Part shown: piece by piece, positions 48,485 through 57,430 of the stretch
How the letters are laid out: each line of letters starts with the position of its first letter
How positions within the stretch are numbered: the stretch's first letter is position 1
Assembly: GCA_009780955.1 (NCBI GenBank)
Contig: WQZB01000003.1
Location: forward strand, 62,001 to 126,000
DNA: 64,000 nt
From: Polyangiaceae bacterium
GTDB taxonomy: Bacteria > Myxococcota_A > Polyangia > Polyangiales > Polyangiaceae
Direction: 5' to 3'
The notes under the pieces: model-generated
What the model was told of the DNA's origin: nothing
Database searches by the model: none
What the model saw: only the letters and a program-made list of their open reading frames with translations
Translations under genes and position numbers: made by a program

Positions 48485-49435
48485 ATGGCGACGCGCCGAA
48501 CACAATATCCCGAAATTGAGCCATACCGAACAGGGCGCCTCAAAGTTTCGCCGATCCACGATTTGTACTTCGAGGAAAGCGGCAACCCGCATGGCAAGCC
48601 AGTTTTGTTTTTGCACGGCGGTCCTGGCGGTGGAACGGAACCAAAGCACCGTCGCTATTTCGACCCTGCGGCTTATCGCATTGTGCTCTTCGATCAGCGC
48701 GGGTGCGGAAGAAGCACACCTTTCGCATCGCTCGAAGACAACACCACCTGGCACCTCGTGTCCGACATCGAAGAGTTGCGCGTGCACCTCGGCATCGATA
48801 AATGGATGGTTTTCGGCGGCTCGTGGGGCAGCACGCTTGCTCTGGCCTACGCCGAAGCACACCCTACGCGCGTCACCGAGCTTGTTCTGCGCGGCATCTT
48901 CTTGTTACGCAAAGAAGAAATTTTTTGGTTTTACCAACAAGGCGCAAGCTTTCTTTTCCCTGACGCTTGGGAAGACTACCGCGGCCACATCCCCGAGGCT
49001 GAGCAGGGCGATCTATTACGTGCTTATTACAAGCGTCTAACCTCGCACGATCCGCTCGTGCAGCTCGCCGCTGCCAGAGCGTGGGCCGTGTGGGAAGGCA
49101 GCACAAGCTGCCTGCTGCCAAGCCCCGAGCTCATTGCACGCACCGGCGGCGAAGAGTTTGCCCTCGCTTTCGCACGCATCGAATGCCATTATTTCGTGCA
49201 CGACGGGTGGCTCACCAGCGGACGCGAGCTTCTTGCGAACGTTGACCAGCTGCGCCACATCCCGGCGGTGATCGTGCAAGGCCGTTACGATGTCGTTTGC
49301 CCTGCCAAAAGCGCGTGGGATTTGTCACGAGCCTGGCCCGAAGCCGATTTGCACATTGTGCCTGATGCAGGTCACGCAGCAAGCGAACCCGGTATTGTAC
49401 ACGAGCTAATCAGCGCAACCGACCAGTTTCGCTAG
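48485..49435 (+). CDS. pip: Proline iminopeptidase (alpha/beta hydrolase)
   Basis: LFLHGGPGGGTEPKHRRYFDP; FDQRGCGRSTP; VFGGSWGSTLALAYAEAHP. Confidence 0.95.
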   Translation: MATRRTQYPEIEPYRTGRLKVSPIHDLYFEESGNPHGKPVLFLHGGPGGGTEPKHRRYFDPAAYRIVLFDQRGCGRSTPFASLEDNTTWHLVSDIEELRVHLGIDKWMVFGGSWGSTLALAYAEAHPTRVTELVLRGIFLLRKEEIFWFYQQGASFLFPDAWEDYRGHIPEAEQGDLLRAYYKRLTSHDPLVQLAAARAWAVWEGSTSCLLPSPELIARTGGEEFALAFARIECHYFVHDGWLTSGRELLANVDQLRHIPAVIVQGRYDVVCPAKSAWDLSRAWPEADLHIVPDAGHAASEPGIVHELISATDQFR

Positions 49436-49484
49436 ACCGCATCTTGCCTTCTGTCGGTGCTGCGCGGTAAATGTCGGCCCTTAA

Positions 49485-51194
49485 ATGTCGAAGCTTTCGA
49501 AGCCGTCAGAGCCGCAGAATGCATCGGACAACGCGGCTCACTCGGCCGAAGCGGCGCTCATCGAGGCTCGTCGCACGAAAGCCGATCGGCTGCGAAAGCG
49601 CGGGGAAAATCCGTTCGCGAACGACGTGTACCCCACCCATGGCGGCACAACGCTCGATCTTGCCGACGTGCGCATTCACGCGGCCGGAGCGAGAAGTACC
49701 GATGGCCAATATAGCGGCGACCAAGTCAAAGAGATAACACGCGGTAAAATCTACCACGTACGCGGCCGCGTCGTCGCGCAGCGCAGCACCGGCGGCTTGT
49801 CGTTTCTCCGCTTACGCGACCGCACCGGCGAAATGCAGCTTCTCGTTGCCAAGGCCACGCTCGGCGAGAGCTATGAGCATTTGAGTGACATCGATCTCGG
49901 CGACATCGTCGAGGCCGAAGGCACGCTCACGGCGAGCAAGCGAGGCGAACTCAGCATCGAACCTTTGCGTGTGCGCATTCTTACCAAAGCCCTAAGGCCG
50001 CTGCCCGAGAAATGGCACGGTCTCACAGACATCGAAACACGCTACCGCCAAAGGTACGTTGACCTTCTTGCGAATCCAAATGTAAAAAACGTATTTCGTG
50101 CGCGAAGCCTTATCGTTCGCGCCACGCGAAAGCTTCTCGACGAAGCGGGCTTTCTCGAGGTCGAAACGCCTACCATGCATACGCTCGTCGGGGGAGCAGC
50201 GGCCAAGCCATTCGTTACGCACCACCATGCGCTCGATATGCAGCTCTTCATGCGTATTGCTCCCGAGCTTTATTTGAAGCGTCTCGTGGTTGGCGGCCTC
50301 GAGCGCGTTTACGAAATCGGCCGCTGCTACCGCAACGAGGGCATTTCGACCCGGCACAACCCCGAGTTTACGATGCTCGAGTATTATTGGGCCTATGCAA
50401 CCTACCAAGATCTCATGAATTTCACCGAGATCATGTTGCGCGGCATCGACGCCGAGATTGCGATTGCCATGCCCGAAATGCACACGCAGTGGAAAGCCGA
50501 GCGCCCGTTCACGTTCGAGGAGCCGTTCGCGCGAATTTCGATGAGCGAGGCCGTGACGAATGCCGCGCGCAAAACCGGAATCGAAGCTTGGCAAGTCGCC
50601 GTCGACCAACGAGGCCATGAAGGCCTGCTCGCGCTCTTTGGCAATGATTTTGGCCAACACATCCACGAGTGGGCCCGTAGCTCGGCGCGCGCCAAGGCCA
50701 TCGATTGGGGCAATTTCCGCAAAGGTTGGCTCAAGTGCGAAAACGACGGCGAGCGCCTTTTCGCGGCCTACGAATACCTTAGCGAGCCATTCTTGCCAGA
50801 AGATTACCAATCTGCCGAGGGAAAGCAAAGCTTGCCTGTTTTCATTATAGATTACCCATTCGAGGTCTCGCCGCTCGCGCGCCGCCACGACGCGCATCCC
50901 GAGCTCGTCGAACGATTCGAGCTTTTCGTTCATGGCCGAGAGCTTTGCAATGCATTCAGCGAGCTGAACGATCCATACGACCAGGCCGAGCGCTTCCGCG
51001 ATCAAGTGCGCAAAAAAGCCTTGGGGGCCGAAGAAACGATGGATTACGATGAAGATTATGTGCGCGCGCTCGAACACGGCATGCCGCCTGCGGCCGGTTT
51101 TGGCATGGGCATCGACAGGCTCACGATGATGCTCACGGGCGCGCCGTCGATCCGCGATGTCATCTTCTTCCCGCTGCTTCGACCTGACACCTGA
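49485..51194 (+). CDS. lysS: Lysyl-tRNA synthetase, class II
   Basis: RYRQRYVDLLANP; YEIGRCYRNEGISTRHNPEFTMLEYYWAYA; PPAAGFGMGIDRLTMMLTG. Confidence 0.97.
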   Translation: MSKLSKPSEPQNASDNAAHSAEAALIEARRTKADRLRKRGENPFANDVYPTHGGTTLDLADVRIHAAGARSTDGQYSGDQVKEITRGKIYHVRGRVVAQRSTGGLSFLRLRDRTGEMQLLVAKATLGESYEHLSDIDLGDIVEAEGTLTASKRGELSIEPLRVRILTKALRPLPEKWHGLTDIETRYRQRYVDLLANPNVKNVFRARSLIVRATRKLLDEAGFLEVETPTMHTLVGGAAAKPFVTHHHALDMQLFMRIAPELYLKRLVVGGLERVYEIGRCYRNEGISTRHNPEFTMLEYYWAYATYQDLMNFTEIMLRGIDAEIAIAMPEMHTQWKAERPFTFEEPFARISMSEAVTNAARKTGIEAWQVAVDQRGHEGLLALFGNDFGQHIHEWARSSARAKAIDWGNFRKGWLKCENDGERLFAAYEYLSEPFLPEDYQSAEGKQSLPVFIIDYPFEVSPLARRHDAHPELVERFELFVHGRELCNAFSELNDPYDQAERFRDQVRKKALGAEETMDYDEDYVRALEHGMPPAAGFGMGIDRLTMMLTGAPSIRDVIFFPLLRPDT

Positions 51195-51196
51195 TA

Positions 51197-52834
51197 ATGG
51201 CCAAAGATCAGCACTCAAAAGACCAGCCCCCAGAGGACGAGCGCCCAAAAGCAAATCGGTCGACTCCCATTCGCACGTACCTCAAAGTTGTCGCGGCAGG
51301 TCTCGTTGCGGCATTCGCAGGTCTGGTGGTTTGGGTCCGCGCGCTGCCTATGCTGCGCGGCGCTGCGTGGAACGTGCAGGACATGATCATCCGCGCAAGC
51401 GCCATTCTCATTGGTGTTTCGGTTGTGGTGGTGCTTCTCGCGCTTTTTTTGCCTTACGCACTCGACCTGCTCGAGATTCGCAGGTTTGCCTCGTTCGTTG
51501 CGGCACGCCACGTGCGCTCGCAAAAAAGCGGATTTTTGACGGTCATCAGCATTTTGTCGATTTGCGGAGTGGCCATTTCGTCGTGTGCGCTTTCGAGCGT
51601 CGTTAGTGTCATGGGCGGCTTCAGCCAAGATTTGAAACGCAAAATCCTTGGCAACAACGCCCACATCGTGGTCGACACCGTGGCAGGCGTCCCCTTTGGC
51701 GATTACGAATCCGCCGTGGAGCGAGTGCGCGCCCTACCCGGTGTCGTCGGCGCCGCACCTGTTGTGCGAGGCGAAGTCATGGCATCCAGCGCGTCGAACC
51801 TCGCCGGCGTCATCGTCACGGGCATCGAGCCAAAAAGCATTTCGGACGTTATCGAGCTTGGTCGCAACATCGAAATTGGCAAGCTCGACTACCTCGAACA
51901 TCCCGACATTCTCTCGCACTTGCCTCCTAGCGAAATCGTCGGACTTGGCCCGGGCGGCGAGCCTTACTACAAGGGCCCCGAGCTTGGCCTGCCCGACGAC
52001 GTCGATCCGGACGTTCGCGCCGTTATCCTCGACAAGCCCGATCGCCCCGGCCTTATCCTTGGGCGCGAGCTCGCCAAAACGCTTAAAGTGGAGGTGAGCG
52101 ACGAGGTGGCGCTCGTTTCGCCGCTGGGCGATTTGGGGCCCATGGGTGTGATGCCCCGCACGAAGCGATTCCGCGTGGCAGCCATTTTCTATAGCGGTAT
52201 GTACGAATACGATGCAACGTATGTATATACGATGATCGACGTGGCGCAGGAGTATTTTCAAGTCGAAGGGAAAATCAGCGCCATCGAGATCAAAGTCGAC
52301 GACGCCGAGCGCGCCGACCAAATGGCACCCAAGGTTGTCTCGGCCTTGGGTCGAGACGATCTGCGCATACGCGACTGGCGGGAAATCAACAGAAACCTTT
52401 TTACCGCTTTGAAACTCGAAAGATTCGCTACTTTCATTATTTTATCCATCGCCATCCTCGTCGCAAGCTTCTGCATCGTTTGCACGTTGCTTTTGATGGT
52501 GACCGAGAAAGGAAAAGAAATTGCCATTCTCAAAGCCATTGGTGCAAGCGACGGCGCCATCCTTCGCACGTTCATGATCGAGGGAATGATCATCGGCGGC
52601 ATCGGCACCGTGTTCGGCGTGGTCACAAGCCTTGCACTATGCACAGGTCTGTCGTGGTTCGGCCTCCGGCTCGATCCCGATGTTTATTACATCGATCGGC
52701 TGCCCATCAGCGTCAGCGGCTGGGACTTCCTCGCAGTCGCCATGGCTGCGTTCACAATCTGCACGGCCTCCACGCTCTATCCGGCATACTCTGCCTCGCG
52801 CCTGCGACCTGTCGACGGCCTTCGCTACGAGTAA
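51197..52834 (+). CDS. lolC: LolC/E-type ABC transporter permease (FtsX family)
   Basis: [65 protein letters not shown]. Confidence 0.88.
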   Translation: MAKDQHSKDQPPEDERPKANRSTPIRTYLKVVAAGLVAAFAGLVVWVRALPMLRGAAWNVQDMIIRASAILIGVSVVVVLLALFLPYALDLLEIRRFASFVAARHVRSQKSGFLTVISILSICGVAISSCALSSVVSVMGGFSQDLKRKILGNNAHIVVDTVAGVPFGDYESAVERVRALPGVVGAAPVVRGEVMASSASNLAGVIVTGIEPKSISDVIELGRNIEIGKLDYLEHPDILSHLPPSEIVGLGPGGEPYYKGPELGLPDDVDPDVRAVILDKPDRPGLILGRELAKTLKVEVSDEVALVSPLGDLGPMGVMPRTKRFRVAAIFYSGMYEYDATYVYTMIDVAQEYFQVEGKISAIEIKVDDAERADQMAPKVVSALGRDDLRIRDWREINRNLFTALKLERFATFIILSIAILVASFCIVCTLLLMVTEKGKEIAILKAIGASDGAILRTFMIEGMIIGGIGTVFGVVTSLALCTGLSWFGLRLDPDVYYIDRLPISVSGWDFLAVAMAAFTICTASTLYPAYSASRLRPVDGLRYE

Positions 52835-52859
52835 AGCCGTTCATGCTAAAGCACCGACC

Positions 52860-53564
52860 GTGACTGCGAACGTGAACCGTCTCCCCATCGTCGTCGCCAA
52901 CGACGTAAGAAAGTCATTTCAACACATGGGGCGTAGGCTCGATGTGCTGCGTGGCATCGATCTAACGATTTTCGAGGGCGAAATGGTCGGCGTCGTCGGC
53001 CAGTCTGGCGCGGGGAAATCCACGTTTCTCCACTGCATTGGCACGCTCGACATCGTCACGTCCGGCTCGATCGAAATCGCCGGCGAAGAGCTGACGGGCA
53101 TGTCCACCGCGCGCCTGGCCAATCTCCGAAACCGCACCATTGGCTTCGTTTTTCAATTTCATCACCTTTTGCCCGAGTTCAATGCTCTCGAAAACGTGGC
53201 GATGCCGGGCCTTATCCAAGGATTGTCGCGTCGTGATCTCGATGCGCGCGCAGCCGCATTGCTCGAAGAAGTGGGCCTCGGAAACCGCATGCTGCACCGG
53301 CCTGGCGAGTTGTCGGGTGGCGAGCAGCAGCGCGTTGCCCTTGCACGCGCGCTCGTCCTCGAGCCAAAGCTTTTGCTCGCCGACGAACCCACGGGGAACC
53401 TCGACTCGAAAACCAGCGAGCAAATTCACGAACTTTTCTTCAATGTCAATGCGAAGCGCAACACCACGATCGTGATCGTGACGCACAACGCCACACTTGC
53501 CGGTGGCATGCCTCGCGTGGTCACACTGCACGATGGGCGTGTCGAGCACGACGAACGCCGATGA
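52860..53564 (+). CDS. lolD: LolD-type ABC transporter ATPase
   Basis: [50 protein letters not shown] start after lolC. Confidence 0.92.
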   Translation: MTANVNRLPIVVANDVRKSFQHMGRRLDVLRGIDLTIFEGEMVGVVGQSGAGKSTFLHCIGTLDIVTSGSIEIAGEELTGMSTARLANLRNRTIGFVFQFHHLLPEFNALENVAMPGLIQGLSRRDLDARAAALLEEVGLGNRMLHRPGELSGGEQQRVALARALVLEPKLLLADEPTGNLDSKTSEQIHELFFNVNAKRNTTIVIVTHNATLAGGMPRVVTLHDGRVEHDERR

Positions 53565-53574
53565 CATCGAGCTA

Positions 53575-53598
53575 TACCGCTTTCACGTTGATGCGATT
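53575..53598 (+). repeat. R1 element, degenerate left end
   Basis: ACCGCTTTCACGTTGATGCGATTT, 10 nt after the lolD stop, followed by an R2-type element. Confidence 0.6.
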
Positions 53599-53604
53599 TC
53601 ATTT

Positions 53605-53686
53605 GTAGGGGCGCGATTCATCGCGCCCTCGGGATCGTGGTGCTCCATCCGCGCGCCGTGGTCGGGCGCCATGAATGGCACCCCTA
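53605..53686. repeat. R2-type composite palindromic element
   Basis: GTAGGGGCGCGATTCATCGCGCCC ... GGGCGCCATGAATGGCACCCCTAC, imperfect inverted termini that are each themselves near-palindromic. Confidence 0.75.
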
Positions 53687-54730
53687 CAAGATATGAACGG
53701 GAATGACAACCCACCCGACACCGCCGCGGTTGTCGTGAACGACGACCCAAAGCTGCCCGTCACCTGGATCTTTAAATGGGCGAAAGTTGCCACCGCTGTC
53801 GGCCACGCGACCTTGGCGCGTGTCGAAAAGCAGGCGCGCGTCGCTGTCGAGATTGCCGCGATTGGAATAATAATCGACCCAAATTTGTTCGTGCAGATTT
53901 TCATCTCCGCTATTTGGGTTTGGCTCCCAGCTCGAATCGGGCACCTGCACATCCAGTTTCACCGCCGGGCAATCGGCATTCTTTGCGGTGGTGCAACGAT
54001 CGAGCGTAATTCCAAGATTCGGGTCGATGGGGACGCCGTCGGCCGTCACGGCGTCGATTACGGGATTGGCATTCGTTTGCCCGGCATAGGAATACACCCG
54101 CGAAATTCCAATGACGTAATCGCTCGGCGTCAGCTTGTTGCCTGCTTCGTCGGTGCATAGAATCGGTACCTGCTGAGGGCCCGCCGAGGGATCGAGCGGA
54201 GCAAACTCGATGCGGCCCGCACACGCAACGTTGAAAACAATGACGAGACCGTATTGCGTGCCACCGTCGTGCGGTTGAATCGCGTCATCGGGCATGGGAA
54301 ACGAGAACGACGGCCCTTGTGGCAAAAAGTCCGAAAGATCGACACCCGTGGGAATTTGCCGGAGCAAGCTACCCGCGTTCGCGTCCCCACCCGTGAGCCC
54401 GGCAAGCGATCCAACGGCAATGAGCTCGGCGCCGCCCGCGCCGCCATTGGTGCTTTGTGCAAAGCAGTTGTAATAGGCATCTTGCGGCGGGTTCATGCAT
54501 AATACAGGAATCCAATAGAGTGTCAGCGGCAACGGCTTTTTCGGTCGCTGGTCGGTGAAAAGCGCGGTCAGCGTGACCGTATCGCCCGGATCGGCATACG
54601 GCTTGTCGGCGCTGACAGCGAACAGGCGCACGCTGTCGACGCGGCTTTGCGGATCGAAATTCCCCGTTCCGCACGCGTTGCCAAGAATGGCGACGCAGCC
54701 CACGACACTCGCGAGACGCAGCAGTCGCAT
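53684..54730 (-). CDS. Hypothetical lipoprotein, partner of TonB-receptor gene
   Basis: Signal MRLLRLASVVGCVAILGNACGTGNF; start is immediately downstream of the 54733..57351 stop. Confidence 0.7.
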   Translation of the reverse strand: MRLLRLASVVGCVAILGNACGTGNFDPQSRVDSVRLFAVSADKPYADPGDTVTLTALFTDQRPKKPLPLTLYWIPVLCMNPPQDAYYNCFAQSTNGGAGGAELIAVGSLAGLTGGDANAGSLLRQIPTGVDLSDFLPQGPSFSFPMPDDAIQPHDGGTQYGLVIVFNVACAGRIEFAPLDPSAGPQQVPILCTDEAGNKLTPSDYVIGISRVYSYAGQTNANPVIDAVTADGVPIDPNLGITLDRCTTAKNADCPAVKLDVQVPDSSWEPNPNSGDENLHEQIWVDYYSNRGNLDSDARLLFDTRQGRVADSGGNFRPFKDPGDGQLWVVVHDNRGGVGWVVIPVHIL

Positions 54731-54732
54731 GG

Positions 54733-57351
54733 CTACATCTCCGCTCGAATGCCGAGACTTGGCAAGATCGGAAGGCCCGTGGCGTACGTGTGCAGCGTGG
54801 AATTGTAGTTGTAACTGATTCCTTCCACGTTGCCTTGATTGTAAATATTTTGGATATCTAAATACATACCAAGGCGGCCCCAGCTATGGATCCATGTCTT
54901 GTCGATGCGCACGTCGAGCTGGTGAAACATGGGATTTCGCACGCTGCTCGGAGGATACGACGTGATCGGCATGTACGCACCAATCGTCGCATCGTAAAAG
55001 CCATAGGTTTGGGGTGTTTGCATATTGCCAGAAATGAGGCGAAAGCGCGCCCCCACTTCCCACCCCCCACCAAGCCGGTAGCTGCCCACGGCCGTGAGAA
55101 TGTGCGTTTGGTCGTACTCGAAAAGCCGCTCTGGGTCGGTCGGCAAATCGCGCCGCACACTGCGCGAAAGCGTGTAGGCGAGAAAGCCAAAAAAATGAGC
55201 GTCGGGCTTGTAACGTACAAGCGTTTCGAGACCGTAGGCATGGCCGCTGCCAACGTTTCCTACATTCTGCACGACGAGCTGATCGTACTGGCGGTAAAAG
55301 GCTTCCGTCGAAAAATCAATAAGCTTAGTGACCTCTTGCTCCACACCAAAACCATATTGGTTGGCGATGTTGGAATGAAGCCCGGGCGTGCCAAACACGG
55401 AGTTTGTTTCTTGTATCTGCGGCGGCTGCGTGAAGCGGCCAATGCCGCCTTTCAGCGTTGTTTTCGGGAATTCGCTCCTGAGCTCTTGGCGTGCCACGAA
55501 GCGAGGCTGCACGTCCCATGCACCTGTGTCTTTCGCGTAGTCGAGGCGCACGCCGGGAACGATGCGTGTACCGCGGAATGGCGTAAGCTCGACTTCGTCA
55601 TAAATCGCAGGCCTGTAGACGGCGGAGGTGTTGGAGAGCTGCCGTGGGGGTTGCGAGCCAAACGGGCCAGGCGGCGGCTGGCCCCCCTGGGGAATTGGCG
55701 GCATTCGCACGTCCGCGGTGTACGGCGCATAATAAATGTCGAGCCCAAAGTTGTTGCGAACCCCGGATGCGATGCGCTGCGAGAGCTCGGCGCGTGGTGT
55801 AATGGGCCACGAGGTGAGCCGAAAATAGTTGTCGCCGATCGAAAAATCGACGGCGTCTTTGCCAATGGCCGCCGTGAGACGGAATTCGGTATCGTTCGAA
55901 AACTTGCCAACGTAGCGCGCCTGAAGGCGGTAAAACGCCGTGCCAAATGTGATGTTGCCGGTCGCGCCGGGGTCGGAGCCATTGACGCTTTTGATGAGAA
56001 TGGCGAGCCTGTCGTCGGATCCGAGAAAAAGGAGACGGAAATTTTGCTTTCCGTGATCCCATTCGCGTTGAAGCATGGCCTGGTAGTCGTAATAAACGGG
56101 GGCCGTGGTCACGCCGGCGTCGCTTGCTTTGAGCACGGGCTTGAGCCACAAATCGACATACGAACGGCGGCCGGCAATGGCAAAGTTCCAGCCGGTATTG
56201 CCAATTGGTCCTTGGGCGAGCACACGCGCATCGATCAAATCGACCTGCGCAAGCCCATGGATTTGATGGTCGCTTTTGACCACCGGATCGTGCACGCCAA
56301 CATCGACGATGGCGCCGGTTACGCGCCCATACATCGAGCTGAAGTTACCCGGGTAAAAGTCGATTTTGTCGAGCATTTCCGTGGGGATTACGCTCGATAG
56401 CCCACCGAAGTGGTAAATCATTGGCACCAGCGTTCCGTCCACGTAGGTGCTTGTCTCGTTTGGCGATGCACCACGAACAATCAGCAACCCTGCAATGCCC
56501 GGCGGGCGAGCCACACCAGGCAAATTCTGAATGGCACGCAGCGCATCGCCGTTCGTTCCCGGAATGCGCGCGAGCTCGCGCTGCTCGAGCGTGCGTTTCG
56601 TCACTTCGCGCGCAGGGCGCTGGCCGCGAACCTCCACTTCTTCGATGTCTTCGCTGCCCGGAGGAGGAGGCGGCGCTTGCCGTGCCAAGCGAACGTCGAT
56701 GGTTGCTTCTTCTCCTGGATCGAGCGACTGCTCGTAAACCTGCGCGCCGTAGCCTTCGGCCAAAATCGTAACCGTGTATTTTGCAGCCAAAACGCCATCG
56801 AGTTGCCAATGGCCATTCTCCGTGGCCGTGGCCTTGAGCGTGGTGCCGTTTTCCGCGGTCACCGTGATGGTGGCGCCCGCAAGCGGCTTGTCACCAGGCT
56901 GCGTTCGCACCGTGCCCACAAGGCGCGAAGTGGGAGGCGCAAATTCGTATTTGTGACGAATCTTCGACGCGACACTCTGCCCATTCTTCTTGGCAGGCTC
57001 GAATTCGAGCTTCCATGCAGCTTCCACGGCCGCTTCGTCGAAGCCATGGCCTGCCGGTGTTTCCACCACTACTTTCTTGACGGCGCCACTCGCATCGAGC
57101 TCGAGAACGAGCATGACCGTTACAGGGTCGCGCACTTTGTCTTTGATTGCCTGCGCTGGGTACACCGCGCCTTCGTCCTTCTTCAGAACGGGCATGGTAA
57201 TCGTCGGCGTCAGAGGTGGCGCTGGCTCGTCTTTCGGCGGCGTGACGAGGCCGGCCTGCGCACGCGAGCTGCCCGCCCACAACACCGCAATCGCGCCCGC
57301 GACCAACCCAAACCACACGCGACGGTGTCTACTTCGCAGGCGCCGACGCAT
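54733..57351 (-). CDS. TonB C-terminal domain + carboxypeptidase-regulatory domain + TonB-dependent receptor fusion
   Basis: VYPAQAIKDKVRDPVTVMLVLELDASGAVKKVVVETPAGHGFDEAAVEAAWKLEFEPA (TonB-CTD), then LVGTVRTQPGDKPLAGATITV, then plug IPGTNGDALRAIQNLPGVARPPG. Confidence 0.9.
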   Translation of the reverse strand: MRRRLRSRHRRVWFGLVAGAIAVLWAGSSRAQAGLVTPPKDEPAPPLTPTITMPVLKKDEGAVYPAQAIKDKVRDPVTVMLVLELDASGAVKKVVVETPAGHGFDEAAVEAAWKLEFEPAKKNGQSVASKIRHKYEFAPPTSRLVGTVRTQPGDKPLAGATITVTAENGTTLKATATENGHWQLDGVLAAKYTVTILAEGYGAQVYEQSLDPGEEATIDVRLARQAPPPPPGSEDIEEVEVRGQRPAREVTKRTLEQRELARIPGTNGDALRAIQNLPGVARPPGIAGLLIVRGASPNETSTYVDGTLVPMIYHFGGLSSVIPTEMLDKIDFYPGNFSSMYGRVTGAIVDVGVHDPVVKSDHQIHGLAQVDLIDARVLAQGPIGNTGWNFAIAGRRSYVDLWLKPVLKASDAGVTTAPVYYDYQAMLQREWDHGKQNFRLLFLGSDDRLAILIKSVNGSDPGATGNITFGTAFYRLQARYVGKFSNDTEFRLTAAIGKDAVDFSIGDNYFRLTSWPITPRAELSQRIASGVRNNFGLDIYYAPYTADVRMPPIPQGGQPPPGPFGSQPPRQLSNTSAVYRPAIYDEVELTPFRGTRIVPGVRLDYAKDTGAWDVQPRFVARQELRSEFPKTTLKGGIGRFTQPPQIQETNSVFGTPGLHSNIANQYGFGVEQEVTKLIDFSTEAFYRQYDQLVVQNVGNVGSGHAYGLETLVRYKPDAHFFGFLAYTLSRSVRRDLPTDPERLFEYDQTHILTAVGSYRLGGGWEVGARFRLISGNMQTPQTYGFYDATIGAYMPITSYPPSSVRNPMFHQLDVRIDKTWIHSWGRLGMYLDIQNIYNQGNVEGISYNYNSTLHTYATGLPILPSLGIRAEM

Positions 57352-57430
57352 GATCTGAGCTCACCATGATCCGAGCTCGTAAGGTAACACAGTCGAATCC
57401 GCAGCGACGTGGTAGAAAGCTCCGTCTCGT

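Noticed and set aside
52400-52432. TTACCGCTTTGAAACTCGAAAG resembling an R1 terminus inside lolC
   Set aside because: Matches only ACCGCTTT and the sequence is explained by conserved [10 protein letters not shown] coding.
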